IMG/VR virus record: IMGVR_UViG_3300045996_000505
Span: 1 to 44,849 of that record
Origin: a virus
Length of the DNA: 44,849 nucleotides
Reading direction: 5' to 3' (one strand)
Shown piece after piece: positions 20,642 through 29,604 of the stretch (position 1 is the first letter of the stretch; each line of letters opens with the position of its first letter). Below the pieces are notes generated by a model. It was not told where the DNA came from and did not search any database. It saw only the letters and a program-made list of their open reading frames with translations. Position numbers and translations under genes: made by a program.

Positions 20642-20949
20642 TGCTAACCAGAATACGTGGGCCAATCCTTGATCGTATGGGCGCGGACCCGACCTCATAC
20701 GATGCTCGGATATTCGCTGTGGACCGAACTCCGGGCGGGACATTCATTGTCGAGGAGCAGTGCGACGCATATTTTCGCGTGGAGATTACGGCCGATGAGC
20801 TTCGCGCGCTGGGGCAGGAATTGATTGACGCCGCGAACTCCGTCGAACGAACACCAGTGGTGACGGTCAGCGAGCATGGCGGTCAAAGTCCCCCAAATAA
20901 CAGTGGACAAAAACACTCACTATTGACCCCAGGGGCGAACGGGGTATGA
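20641..20949 (+). CDS. Hypothetical protein, end of early right operon
   Basis: A 102-residue protein; ATG 20641 overlaps the previous stop (TGATG). The middle (YDARIFAVDRTPGGTFIVEE) and FRVEITADELRALGQELI suggest a small alpha/beta domain. The C-terminal 30 residues look disordered. It is followed within 50 bp by an intrinsic terminator. Function is unknown. Confidence 0.7.
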   Translation: MLTRIRGPILDRMGADPTSYDARIFAVDRTPGGTFIVEEQCDAYFRVEITADELRALGQELIDAANSVERTPVVTVSEHGGQSPPNNSGQKHSLLTPGANGV

Positions 20950-20969
20950 TTCGGTATAGTGATTTGCTG

Positions 20970-20995
20970 CGCCCGGTCGAAAGGTCGGGCGTTTT
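20970..20995 (+). terminator. Intrinsic terminator after the early right operon
   Basis: CGCCCGGTC and GGTCGGGCG (20970-20991) form a nine-pair stem, including two G-U pairs, capped by a GAAA tetraloop and followed by TTTT. This is a canonical rightward intrinsic terminator. Confidence 0.82.
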
Positions 20996-21097
20996 GAATC
21001 CAGGGTGCAGATGGCCCCCCGCGCATCGCGTCTGATCAACGCGGTATCTCCGAAAGCCATCAACATTCCCCCTAGCCGACACGTTCGGTTTGACAGA

Positions 21098-21123
21098 CCA
21101 GTCCTTAACCGGGCTGGCCTTTT
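21098..21123 (+). terminator. Second intrinsic terminator before the packaging genes
   Basis: CCAGTCC (21098-21104) pairs with GGGCTGG (21111-21117), with one G-U pair, around a six-base loop, followed by CCTTTTCATTT. Together with the terminator at 20970 it insulates early from late genes. A late antiterminator may act here. Confidence 0.7.
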
Positions 21124-21135
21124 CATTTGGTGCCA

Positions 21136-21303
21136 ATGCTCGCCGAGCCAATCAGACTCTACGATTACACCTACACCCAATGGCGAGAGATAGCAGACCG
21201 CATCCGCAAGGACTGGTCAGAGGACGATCTAGACGAGTCATGGATGCGGCATATTGAGTTTCCAGTGAGAGCGCAGGCTGAAACGAGCCATGGGCCGGCC
21301 TAG
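21136..21303 (+). CDS. Small hypothetical protein before the terminase
   Basis: A 55-residue ORF from ATG 21136, just after the second terminator. It is rich in Trp and charged residues (YTYTQWREIADRIRKDWSED). Its end overlaps the terminase small subunit start by 14 bp. No family is recognised. It is the first gene of the late block. Confidence 0.6.
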   Translation: MLAEPIRLYDYTYTQWREIADRIRKDWSEDDLDESWMRHIEFPVRAQAETSHGPA

Positions 21304-21724
21304 CGATTACAAACCAGAGTTTTGCGAGGAAGCTCGGAAGCTATGCGAGGGTGGGGCCACTGACATCGAAGTGGCTGATGCGTTAGAGATTTCTGCCGCC
21401 ACGCTATATCGATGGAAAGCCAAGCATCCAGAGTTCTGCGAGGCCCTAAAGGCCGGCAAAACAGTGGCGGATGAACGGGTTGAGCGCAGTCTGTACGCCA
21501 AGGCGACGGGCTACTCGTTTGATGCGGTCAAGATATTTATGCCGGCTGGCGCCAAAGAGCCCGTCTATGCGCCATACCGCGAGCATGTCGCGCCCGACAC
21601 CACGGCGGCCATCTTCTGGTTGAAGAACCGGCGCCCGGATTTGTGGCGCGACAAACACGATCATGAGCACGGCGGCAAGGATGGCGGTCCAATAGTGGTT
21701 TCATGGCTGCAAAGCGGATCGTAA
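21290..21724 (+). CDS. terS: Terminase small subunit
   Basis: A 144-residue protein. The N-terminal GRPSDYKPEFCEEARKLCEG, then ATDIEVADALEISAATLYRW, is an HTH of the terminase small-subunit or transposase type. C-terminal AAIFWLKNRRPDLWRDKHDH is the element typical of this terminase family. It recognises phage DNA and partners the large subunit, whose gene overlaps it by 22 bp. Confidence 0.92.
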   Translation: MGRPSDYKPEFCEEARKLCEGGATDIEVADALEISAATLYRWKAKHPEFCEALKAGKTVADERVERSLYAKATGYSFDAVKIFMPAGAKEPVYAPYREHVAPDTTAAIFWLKNRRPDLWRDKHDHEHGGKDGGPIVVSWLQSGS

Positions 21725-22992
21725 TCCCCTACGCGCCGCGCCCGCAGTTCGAGCCATACCACAACAGAACCGAACGCTTTTCCAAAATCGTCGCACATCG
21801 GCGCTTTGGCAAAACGGTCGGCTGCATCAACGACAAGATCAAGCAGGCGATAACGAACCCGAGGCAGTTCCCGCCGCCTCGGTACTCGTACATCGCCCCG
21901 ACATTCACCCAGGCCAAGGACGTGGCTTGGAGCTACGTTAAGCATTACTGCCAAGCCATTCCGGGCGTGAAGACCTCGGAATCGGAATTGTTCGTTGAGT
22001 TCCCGCATAACGCGGCGCGGTTCAAGCTCTACGGGGCTGACAACTACGACCGTATGCGCGGCACGTACAACGACGATGTGACGATTGACGAGCCGGCGCA
22101 GATCGATCCGAGGGCGTGGCCCGAGGTTATCCGTCCGACGCTGGCCGACTTCAACGGCGGCGCCACGTTCATTGGCACGCCGAAGGGTCGTGACTGGTTT
22201 TACAAGATCGATAAGGACGAGGCTGGCGCCGAATTGCCTGGCTGGTTCCGGCTGATCCTGAAGGCGAGCGAGACGGGCATCATCGCCCCGGATGAGTTGG
22301 ACAGCCTCCGTTCGGGCTTGACCGAGGAACAATACGCCCAGGAGTTCGAATGCTCCTTCGACGCGGCTGTGGTCGGCGCCTACTACGGCCGGCTGATGGC
22401 GGCGGCCGAACAGGACAAGCGCATCACGGGCGTCCCCTATGAACCGACGGCGCAGGTCTACACGGCTTGGGACTTGGGTATCCGGGATAGTACGGCCATT
22501 TGGTTCGCTCAGGTTATCGGCCGCGAGATCCACATCATCGACTACTACGAAGCGTCGGGCGTGGATCTTGGTCATTATGTCCGGGAAATCTTCAACAAGC
22601 CGTACATTTACGCGGGCCATATTGTACCGCACGACGCCCAGGCGAAAGAGTTGGGAACGGGCAAAAGCCGCCTTGAAGTTCTGGAAAGCCTGCAACTCAA
22701 GAATATCACGGTTGCTGCGATGCATCGGGTGGAAGACGGCATCAACGCCGCCCGCACGATCATCCCGCGATGTTGGTTTGACGCCAAGAAATGCTCGCGC
22801 GGCATCGACGCGCTGAAACTGTACCGCTCCGAATATGACGAGAAGCTACAGGCCCTTAAGCCGCGCCCTGTCCATGACTGGACGAGCCACGCGGCCGACG
22901 CCTTCCGCTATCTCGCGATGACATTGGACAGCCAGATAGTGAACACCGGATTTAACCGCACGATCAGCTACCCGAGGCTCGGCGTAGCCTAA
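21703..22992 (+). CDS. terL: Terminase large subunit
   Basis: A 429-residue packaging motor. The ATPase part has a Walker A variant HRRFGKT (32-38) and a Walker B VTIDE (126-130, Glu130 catalytic). The nuclease part contains TAWDLGIRDSTAIWF (acidic metal ligand) and a C-terminal HAADAFRY with the last acidic residue. It translocates DNA into the procapsid and cuts it. It follows terS and precedes the portal, as is usual. Confidence 0.97.
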   Translation: MAAKRIVIPYAPRPQFEPYHNRTERFSKIVAHRRFGKTVGCINDKIKQAITNPRQFPPPRYSYIAPTFTQAKDVAWSYVKHYCQAIPGVKTSESELFVEFPHNAARFKLYGADNYDRMRGTYNDDVTIDEPAQIDPRAWPEVIRPTLADFNGGATFIGTPKGRDWFYKIDKDEAGAELPGWFRLILKASETGIIAPDELDSLRSGLTEEQYAQEFECSFDAAVVGAYYGRLMAAAEQDKRITGVPYEPTAQVYTAWDLGIRDSTAIWFAQVIGREIHIIDYYEASGVDLGHYVREIFNKPYIYAGHIVPHDAQAKELGTGKSRLEVLESLQLKNITVAAMHRVEDGINAARTIIPRCWFDAKKCSRGIDALKLYRSEYDEKLQALKPRPVHDWTSHAADAFRYLAMTLDSQIVNTGFNRTISYPRLGVA

Positions 22993-25196
22993 TGCCCAAG
23001 ATGGACCTGCTCACGCTCAAAAGCCTCTTGGCCGATGAGAAAGCAGCCGCTATGGCCGCTCAGTCCGCAGCCGAGCTAAGCCAAGAACGCTCCGACGCGA
23101 TGGACTACTACCTCGGTGACATGTCCAAGGACATGCCGACCCAGGAGGGTAAGTCCAAAGCCGTGTCGACCGATGTAATGGACACCATCGAGGGGCTGAT
23201 GCCTCCGTTGATGGACATCTTCTGTGGGTCTGACGAGGTTGTCAGGTTCGAGCCGGTCGGGCCGGAAGACGAAGATGCCGCACAGCAGGAAACCGACTAC
23301 ACCAATCACGTCTTCATGCAACAGAATCCGGGATTCATGGTCCTGTATTCGTTCATCAAAGACGCGTTGTTGCAGAAGGTCGGCATCGTCAAGGTGTTCG
23401 CTGAGGAATACCAGGACGAACAGCGCGAGACGTATTTAGACCAGTCCGACGATGCATTCGCCCTGTTGGCCCAAGCCGTCATGGCTGAGGACTCAGGCCT
23501 TGAGATCATCGAGCATACGCCTAAGACCGATGAGGCGACGGGTGCGGTCACGCACGATGTGACGGTCCTAACGACCAAAAAAGGTGTCAGGTCGCGGGTT
23601 ATGGGTGTTCCCCCGGAGGAGTTCGGGATTGAGCGCAACGCGCGGGACATCAAGACGTGCAATTACTGCTTTCACGAGGTCAACACCAAGACCGAGGCGG
23701 ACCTGATCGCTGAGGGCTACGACGAACAGCAGATCAAGGCGCTTGGCGACTACACCGGGACGAACGACAGTGAACGCCTGGCCCGCGACAGCGTCGATGA
23801 GAGTTCGGGTGCTGGCGGCGATATCAACCCGGCAGCCCGCCTTGTAAAGATCACCGAGCATTACATCCGCCTGGATTACGAAGGCAAGGGCCGTCCGTGC
23901 CTGTACCAGGTCGTAACGGGTGGCGACCAGGGCGAAATCCTTCGGCGCGATGGCAAGGAGCATATCGAGCCTTACGACATGATCCCGTTCGCAACGACCA
24001 CGCCGGTTCCGATCACGCATCGGTTCTTTGGCCGGTCCATTGCCGACTTGGTCATGGACATCCAGCGGATTAAGACCGCGCTGACCCGCGCGATGCTGGA
24101 CAACATGTATTTGCATGTTAATCCGCGTGTGGAAATCGCGGAAAGCCATTCCGGCCCGAACACGATTGACGACTTGCTCGTCTCGCGTGCCGGCGGCGTC
24201 GTGCGGACCAAGACCCCAGGCGGCTTGCAGTGGCAGGTCGTCCCGAACATTACCGACTCGATCTATCCTGCCCTGCAATACATGGACGCCACCCGTGAGA
24301 TGCGGACAGGCGTGACCAAGCAAGGGCAGGGCGTAGACGCCAACGCCTTGCAGAACCAATCCGCCACGGCGGTCAATCAGGTGTTCACGGCCTCGCAGGC
24401 CCGGATGAAACTGATTGCCCGTATTATGGCTGAGGGCGTGCGGGACATCTTCTCGCTGCTTCACGCCACGATCCGCAAGCACGGCGGACAGGCCGAGACG
24501 GTCAGGCTGCGCAATTCGTGGGTTCAGGTCGATCCGCGCAATTGGAAAACCCGCAACGACATGACGATTAATGTCGGGCTGGGCAACGGCGGCAAGGCCG
24601 AGCAGTTCGCGCAGACCATGGCGCTGGCCAATTTCCAAAAGGAATTGGTACTCGGCGGCAAGACCAACATCGTGGACGACGCCAAGCTATTCGCAACGGC
24701 GGCTGAGCTGGCCAAGATCATGGGCCACAAGTCCCCCGATAAGTTTTTCAACGACCCGAGCGCGAAAGACCCGCAGACCGGCCAGCCGATGCACCCGGCG
24801 CCGCCCCCGCCTGAAGATCCCAAGGTTACGCAAATCAAGATGCAGGCGGAATTGCAAAAGGCCGCCGATGAACGGAAGGGGCGAATTGAGACGCTGCAAG
24901 CGGAAGCCGACATTGCGACCAACCGCGAGAAGGTGAACGCTGACATTGCACTGAACCGCGACAAAGCTCAGATGCAGAAGGAATTGGCGGTTCTTCAGTT
25001 CAATCTTGATGAAGCTAGGGACCAGCGAGAGCATCAACTTAAAATGGCCCAGCTGAACGCCAAGCTTTCGGCCGACCGCGAAACGCATCAAATGAAGATT
25101 GAGCAGGGTGCATTCCAAATCGCTGCCGGCGCTGAGGCGCACGGTCAGAAGATGGAACAGAACAAGGCTGCGGCAGAAGCGAAGGGCGCCGAGTGA
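22992..25196 (+). CDS. Portal protein
   Basis: A 734-residue protein, long like the portals of short-tailed phages of the P22/SU10 type. The N-terminus contains MDTIEGLMPPLMDIFCGSDE and TNHVFMQQNPGFMVLYSFIK, characteristic of this portal family. From about 600 the protein is a long charged coiled coil, corresponding to the barrel. It forms the dodecameric ring at the capsid vertex for DNA entry and exit. It starts at the last base of terL. Confidence 0.93.
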   Translation: MPKMDLLTLKSLLADEKAAAMAAQSAAELSQERSDAMDYYLGDMSKDMPTQEGKSKAVSTDVMDTIEGLMPPLMDIFCGSDEVVRFEPVGPEDEDAAQQETDYTNHVFMQQNPGFMVLYSFIKDALLQKVGIVKVFAEEYQDEQRETYLDQSDDAFALLAQAVMAEDSGLEIIEHTPKTDEATGAVTHDVTVLTTKKGVRSRVMGVPPEEFGIERNARDIKTCNYCFHEVNTKTEADLIAEGYDEQQIKALGDYTGTNDSERLARDSVDESSGAGGDINPAARLVKITEHYIRLDYEGKGRPCLYQVVTGGDQGEILRRDGKEHIEPYDMIPFATTTPVPITHRFFGRSIADLVMDIQRIKTALTRAMLDNMYLHVNPRVEIAESHSGPNTIDDLLVSRAGGVVRTKTPGGLQWQVVPNITDSIYPALQYMDATREMRTGVTKQGQGVDANALQNQSATAVNQVFTASQARMKLIARIMAEGVRDIFSLLHATIRKHGGQAETVRLRNSWVQVDPRNWKTRNDMTINVGLGNGGKAEQFAQTMALANFQKELVLGGKTNIVDDAKLFATAAELAKIMGHKSPDKFFNDPSAKDPQTGQPMHPAPPPPEDPKVTQIKMQAELQKAADERKGRIETLQAEADIATNREKVNADIALNRDKAQMQKELAVLQFNLDEARDQREHQLKMAQLNAKLSADRETHQMKIEQGAFQIAAGAEAHGQKMEQNKAAAEAKGAE

Positions 25197-25492
25197 TCGA
25201 CGAGGTCAAGCTACGTCACGACGCGGCCCGCGCCGCCAAGGCCAAGACGCTCGCAAGCGATGAGCTTCTGGTTCAGGGCTTCGCCGATCTGGAATCCGCC
25301 TATATCGAGGCATGGCGCGCATCGCAGGCCACGGACACCGCAGGCCGGGAGAAGCTATTTATCGCGATTAACGTGGTCGGCAAGGTCAGACAGCACCTTG
25401 AGGCGATCATGGCGAACGGCAAGCTGGCCACGGCTGAGCTTGAGCAACTGACGAAGGAAGCCGAGCGCAAGAAGAGGTTTGGGATCATATGA
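25193..25492 (+). CDS. Small helical head-gene protein
   Basis: A 99-residue protein from GTG 25193, overlapping the portal stop (GTGA). It is all helical (LLVQGFADLESAYIEAW, then VRQHLEAIMANGKLATAELE), with a basic end. Small helical proteins occur between portal and scaffold genes in related podoviruses; the role is unknown. Confidence 0.75.
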   Translation: MIDEVKLRHDAARAAKAKTLASDELLVQGFADLESAYIEAWRASQATDTAGREKLFIAINVVGKVRQHLEAIMANGKLATAELEQLTKEAERKKRFGII

Positions 25493-25668
25493 CCATCCGT
25501 AAGGTTCTGGCTATCCCCGGCACAACAAATAATGGCGTCGAGAAAGAAACTAAACGCCAGATAGACGAAGCGATGCGCCAATTATTCGATGAGGGATACC
25601 GGCGATTCCGGTTTGTCCGACTGCTCAACACTGGCGATGCGACGAGGATAGCGGCCTACGCCGCCTAA
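25489..25668 (+). CDS. Small hypothetical protein
   Basis: A 59-residue ORF from ATG 25489, overlapping the previous stop (ATGA). It has an alpha/beta character (KVLAIPGTTNNGVEKETKRQ, then DEGYRRFRFVRLLNT). No family is recognised, but the coupling and codon use support expression. Confidence 0.65.
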   Translation: MTIRKVLAIPGTTNNGVEKETKRQIDEAMRQLFDEGYRRFRFVRLLNTGDATRIAAYAA

Positions 25669-25680
25669 CCAAGGAACAAT

Positions 25681-26799
25681 ATGTCTGACGATTTCAGCGC
25701 CCCTGTTGGCGACAGCGCGCCCGCGCCTGTCGTCATCACCCCGGCGGCAGATACCGGCGAAAACCTTTCAGTCTCACAGGCCGCCCGCGCGCTAGCCGCA
25801 GCAAGGCACAGGCCGAAGGAGCCGGCACCGAGCGCAGTAAATGATGCTGCTCGTGCGGCCATGGCGGGTGACGAAACCCCGCTAAACGAATTGTCCGATG
25901 AGGACAACGCTGCCCCGGTTGAAGAACCGGCTCTCAGCGAAGACGCCACGGAAGCCGAACCGGCAGAAACGCCGCCCATCGAGCCGCCGAGGTCTTGGAC
26001 GAAGGAAGCGAAAGAACGATGGCAGTCCTTGCCTCGTGAGACGCAGGAATATCTTGCGGAACGCGAACAGGAACGTGATCGGGAAGTCCGCCGTAGTCAG
26101 AACGAAACCGCTGACAAGCTCAAGGGCCTAACCGCCAAAGAGCAAGCAGCGGAACAGGCAAGGCAGGAATACGAGGCCAAGCTACCGGCCATTATGCAGG
26201 CCCTTCAGGACGTAAATGCGGGTCAATTCTCGGACATCAAAACGATGGACGATGTTACCCGGATGGCGGCCGAGGACCCCTTCCGCAAGATCCAATGGGA
26301 CGCCCACCAGCAGAAAATGCAGGCGGTCAATTGGGAATTGCAGCAGGCGGAAACCCGAAAGGCGCAAGAGAAGCAAACCAAATGGACGGAGTTCGTCCAG
26401 AAGGAAAACACTCTCTTCGTCGATAAGGTTCCGGAGGCGGATCGACCCAAACTCAAAGAGTTCATGGCGAACGCCCCTGCATTTCTGGAAGACCACGGAT
26501 TCACGCAACAGGACCTGACTGACCTCGCGAGCGGCAAAGAGCGTGTTGCCGTTTACGACCATCGGTTTCAGTCACTCATCCTCGACGCGATGAAATACCG
26601 GGACATCCAGAAGGCCAAAACGGTAGCCGTCGCCAAGCCTGTCCCGCCTGTACAGCGGCCCGGCGTTGCCCGTCCCCAAGGGGCGGCGGCATCGGAAGCC
26701 CTCCAAGCCCTCGCAACAAAGTTCGAACGCACCGGAAGCCTCAAGGACGCTGCGGCTCTGCGCATAGCGCAGACCAAGGCCCAGGCCCGCCGGGCATAA
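25681..26799 (+). CDS. Scaffolding-like protein
   Basis: A 372-residue protein placed between portal and capsid genes. The N-terminal 100 residues are Ala, Pro and Glu rich and look disordered. The middle (about 110-240) is long charged helix with few hydrophobics, and the C-terminus is basic (TKFERTGSLKDAAALRIAQT). Charge, low complexity and position fit the internal scaffold that shapes the procapsid. No sequence hallmark beyond this. Confidence 0.75.
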   Translation: MSDDFSAPVGDSAPAPVVITPAADTGENLSVSQAARALAAARHRPKEPAPSAVNDAARAAMAGDETPLNELSDEDNAAPVEEPALSEDATEAEPAETPPIEPPRSWTKEAKERWQSLPRETQEYLAEREQERDREVRRSQNETADKLKGLTAKEQAAEQARQEYEAKLPAIMQALQDVNAGQFSDIKTMDDVTRMAAEDPFRKIQWDAHQQKMQAVNWELQQAETRKAQEKQTKWTEFVQKENTLFVDKVPEADRPKLKEFMANAPAFLEDHGFTQQDLTDLASGKERVAVYDHRFQSLILDAMKYRDIQKAKTVAVAKPVPPVQRPGVARPQGAAASEALQALATKFERTGSLKDAAALRIAQTKAQARRA

Positions 26800-26812
26800 A
26801 GGAAACACTTCC

Positions 26813-27781
26813 ATGGCGACCCCCGAGAATACCCTCATCGCTCCGACCGCAGTTGGTAACCGCGAAGATCTGTCCGATATGATCTATCGGATCGACCCGA
26901 CCGATACCCCGTTCATGTCCGGTATCGAGCGGGAGAAAGCGACCGCCATCAAACATGAATGGCAGACGCAGGCGCTGGCTTCCGTCGACACCTCAAACGC
27001 GGTGCTCGAAGGTGACGACGCCACGACCGACGCCATCACCGTGACCGTCCGCCTGGATAACCAGTGCCAGATTTCGGACAAGGTGGCGCGCGTTTCCGGC
27101 ACTCAGCAGGCCGTCGATTCGGCCGGCCGCGATGACGAGCTTGCCTATCAGGAAATGCTCAAGGGCCTAGAACTGAAGCGTGACATGGAGTCGATCTTGG
27201 TCGGCACCAATCAGGCCAAGGTCACTGGCGCCTCAACTATCGCCCGCGTGACGGCATCGGTCCTGTCGTGGATCAAGACCAACACCAGCAAGCAGACCAC
27301 GACCGGCACCTCTGGCGTCGATCCGGTTACCGCGACCGGCACCGGCACCCGCACGGACGGCACGCAGCGCGCTTTCAACGAAAGCCAGTTGAAGGCCGTT
27401 GTGCAGTCGATCTGGACGGCCGGCGGCAAGCCCGACACCGTCATGACGGGCGGCTTCAACAAGCAGGTGTTCTCGACCTTCACCGGCCGCGCCACTCAGA
27501 CGGAAGACACCGGCAAGAAGAAGATCATCGCTTCTGTCGATGCCTACGAGTCCGACTTCGGCACGCTCAAGGTCGTGGCCAACCGCTTCCAGCGGGCGCG
27601 TGATGTGCTCGTGCTGGAGATGGACAAGTGGGCCATCGCCTTCTTGAACGGCCGCAAGATGGTCTCGATCCCGCTGGCCATTACGGGCGACTCGAAGCGC
27701 AAGCAGATCCTGTCGGAATACTGCCTCGTCTCGCGCAACGAGAAGGCATCTGGCGGCGTCTTCGACCTCACCACGAGCTGA
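26813..27781 (+). CDS. Major capsid protein (SU10/DUF5309 type)
   Basis: A 322-residue protein. The N-terminal REDLSDMIYRIDPTDTPFMS and the KHEWQTQALA segment are typical of the DUF5309 or SU10-like major capsid family with HK97 fold. A Thr/Gly-rich insert (about 155-180) is likely a surface loop. It forms the head shell. A hairpin follows its stop, which would favour strong capsid expression over downstream genes. Confidence 0.93.
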   Translation: MATPENTLIAPTAVGNREDLSDMIYRIDPTDTPFMSGIEREKATAIKHEWQTQALASVDTSNAVLEGDDATTDAITVTVRLDNQCQISDKVARVSGTQQAVDSAGRDDELAYQEMLKGLELKRDMESILVGTNQAKVTGASTIARVTASVLSWIKTNTSKQTTTGTSGVDPVTATGTGTRTDGTQRAFNESQLKAVVQSIWTAGGKPDTVMTGGFNKQVFSTFTGRATQTEDTGKKKIIASVDAYESDFGTLKVVANRFQRARDVLVLEMDKWAIAFLNGRKMVSIPLAITGDSKRKQILSEYCLVSRNEKASGGVFDLTTS

Positions 27782-27788
27782 TGACGTT

Positions 27789-27812
27789 GGGCGCGGGGTA
27801 ACAGCCGCGCCC
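27789..27812 (+). terminator. GC hairpin after the capsid gene (attenuator-like)
   Basis: GGGCGCGG (27789-27796) pairs perfectly with CCGCGCCC (27805-27812), eight bases from the capsid stop. No T-run follows, so full termination is unlikely. It could protect the capsid mRNA or slow read-through. It fills the 55-bp gap, one of the larger gaps in the head region. Confidence 0.6.
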
Positions 27813-27836
27813 ATCCATCCCAACATAGGACCAACC

Positions 27837-28547
27837 ATGTCTTCCGAAGGCAACGCTCCTACGAAGGAGCGCAAGATTGCTATTGTCGGCACGGCGCCAT
27901 CCTCACGAAGCCTGGCACCATTGCACGATCCGACGTGGGAGATATGGGCGTGCTCTCCGGGTAATCAGAACCTGGGGCGCGTGGATCGATGGTACGAAAT
28001 CCACGCGATAGACGCCGACTGGTCCGAATGCACGACCGAGCGCAAGATCGAATGGATCGAGTGGCTTCGGGACAAGCCCAATATCGTGATGGCCGAGAAG
28101 TATCCCGGCTTTCCCGGCTCGCGGGCCTATCCGATTGACAAACTGACGGCCGAGTTTGGCCCGTGGTTCTTCACCTCTACGCCATCCATGATGATGGCAG
28201 AGGCCATTTACGAAGGCGCCACGACTATCGGCGTGTTCGGCATCGATCTAGCGCAGGCGGATGAATACGCCTGCGAGCGGCCTGGATTCCAGTTTTGGAT
28301 TCAGGAGGCGCAAAAGCGCGGCATTCAGGTTGTTGTCCCGGCCGAAAGTGACGTGGCCGAGCCAACGCCCGTGTACGGCATCAGTCTCGGCAGTCGCATG
28401 TCGCGCAAGATATTGGCGCGGCGCAGCGAGTTGCAGGGTCGCATTCAGAATCTCAGCCACACCATCAATACCTGCACCCAGGAAAAAACCCTCCTTGAGG
28501 GCGCCCTTCAAAACCTCGATTGGGTTCACAAGACCTGGGCGAGATAG
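27837..28547 (+). CDS. Rossmann-like protein of unknown function within the head genes
   Basis: A 236-residue protein. It opens with KIAIVGTAPSSRSLAPLHD, a beta strand plus nucleotide-binding-like GxxPS loop, then WEIWACSPGNQ, RVDRWYEIH and TIGVFGIDLAQ. This looks like a Rossmann fold, similar in outline to phage proteins related to DUF115 or glycosyltransferase-like proteins. The C-terminal 45 residues form a coiled coil. It is not an obvious structural protein. Sugar-nucleotide or phosphate binding is possible, but the substrate is unknown. Confidence 0.7.
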   Translation: MSSEGNAPTKERKIAIVGTAPSSRSLAPLHDPTWEIWACSPGNQNLGRVDRWYEIHAIDADWSECTTERKIEWIEWLRDKPNIVMAEKYPGFPGSRAYPIDKLTAEFGPWFFTSTPSMMMAEAIYEGATTIGVFGIDLAQADEYACERPGFQFWIQEAQKRGIQVVVPAESDVAEPTPVYGISLGSRMSRKILARRSELQGRIQNLSHTINTCTQEKTLLEGALQNLDWVHKTWAR

Positions 28548-28556
28548 GAGAACACA

Positions 28557-28943
28557 ATGGCTTACCCGGAAAATTCCCCGTTCAATCAGGTTACGGTTTC
28601 TTCGGTCGGCGCCAATCTCACGAGCGGTAACAACGTCGCCGTTCGCGTGCCGTTCCGATCCAAACTCATGAAGACAGCGGTCTGTCTCGGCTCTGCGGCG
28701 GCTACGGCCAACGCATCCGTCGCCGTGTCGTATGTAAACGCCGGCTCCACCGTTGCGGTCAGCGTGCTTGGCTCCAGCGTCGTCACGGTCACGCAGTCCA
28801 ACTCCTACGCCGGCCAGGTGTTTGAATCCACCCCGACCGCCGAAATCATCCTCGAAGAAGGCTCCGGCATCATGTTCGCCGTGACCGGATCGAGCACCAG
28901 CGGCGGCGCGGTCCAGTATTCGGCCGTTCTGCGCGAGGCGTAA
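28557..28943 (+). CDS. Small beta-rich virion protein (head decoration candidate)
   Basis: A 128-residue protein, Ser, Val and Ala rich with repeated short strands (VAVSYVNAGSTVAVSVLGSS) and few charges. This composition suits an extracellular beta-sandwich on the virion, and the place after the capsid gene suits a decoration or minor head protein. Good ribosome site (AGGAGAACACA). The call is by composition and position. Confidence 0.65.
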   Translation: MAYPENSPFNQVTVSSVGANLTSGNNVAVRVPFRSKLMKTAVCLGSAAATANASVAVSYVNAGSTVAVSVLGSSVVTVTQSNSYAGQVFESTPTAEIILEEGSGIMFAVTGSSTSGGAVQYSAVLREA

Positions 28944-28945
28944 GC

Positions 28946-29269
28946 ATGAGCAATTTCATCAGCAAACAGCCGTCGTCAAGGCTGGGCGTTTCGGCCACGC
29001 ACACGGTCGCTAGCTCGACCGTGGCGGCGGTTGTTTCGTCCGCGTTCGGAGCGCAGACCCGGCAGGTTCGCGTTGCCTTCCGGTCGGCCGTTGCTGGCGA
29101 CGGGGCGCTCATCTCGATTGACGACGGAACGCCGACCATCTCGTCATCTGCCACCATGATCCCTGCCGGCACGCGGGAGTATTTCACGTGCAACCCCGGT
29201 CAGAAGATCGCGGTGACTGGCGCAACCACGACCAGCGCCGGCACACTCAGCGTTACCGAGTGTAGCTAA
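28946..29269 (+). CDS. Small beta-rich virion protein
   Basis: A 107-residue protein with the same character as the gene before it (VRVAFRSAVAGDGALISIDD, then GQKIAVTGATTTSAG). It probably forms a beta-sandwich and may be a paralogous decoration protein. Its stop overlaps the next start by one base. Confidence 0.65.
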   Translation: MSNFISKQPSSRLGVSATHTVASSTVAAVVSSAFGAQTRQVRVAFRSAVAGDGALISIDDGTPTISSSATMIPAGTREYFTCNPGQKIAVTGATTTSAGTLSVTECS

Positions 29270-29604
29270 TGCGGGTTTCCGACAAGGGCGTTGCCGCCTC
29301 CGCTCAAATGGATGGCGTGGCGCTTATCCCGCATTACGACGCGGCTGAGCGCAAGTTCGTGTTCGAGCGAGTTCAGGACGTTGAAGACATCCTGGAGAAC
29401 AACAAGCGCCTTCGTGCCGAGCCGCAGAAAAGCGATTGGGGCCGACACATCGCCAGCATTCCGAACATCATCATGGAGCGTTGGTTAAACGAAGAGTTCG
29501 AGCGCGGGAACACGACCGTCCGCATGTTCAGCAAGGAATTTGACGAGATAGTTGCGAAAAAACTCCGCGATCCTGATTGGGCGTTCTTGAGGACCGATAA
29601 GTAA
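29269..29604 (+). CDS. Conserved podoviral morphogenesis protein
   Basis: A 111-residue protein. The segment VEDILENNKRLRAEPQKSDW, then GRHIASIPNIIMERWLNEEF, is conserved among short-tailed phages, where the gene lies between capsid and adaptor genes. Function is not established. It is coupled to both neighbours by one-base overlaps. Confidence 0.8.
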   Translation: MRVSDKGVAASAQMDGVALIPHYDAAERKFVFERVQDVEDILENNKRLRAEPQKSDWGRHIASIPNIIMERWLNEEFERGNTTVRMFSKEFDEIVAKKLRDPDWAFLRTDK

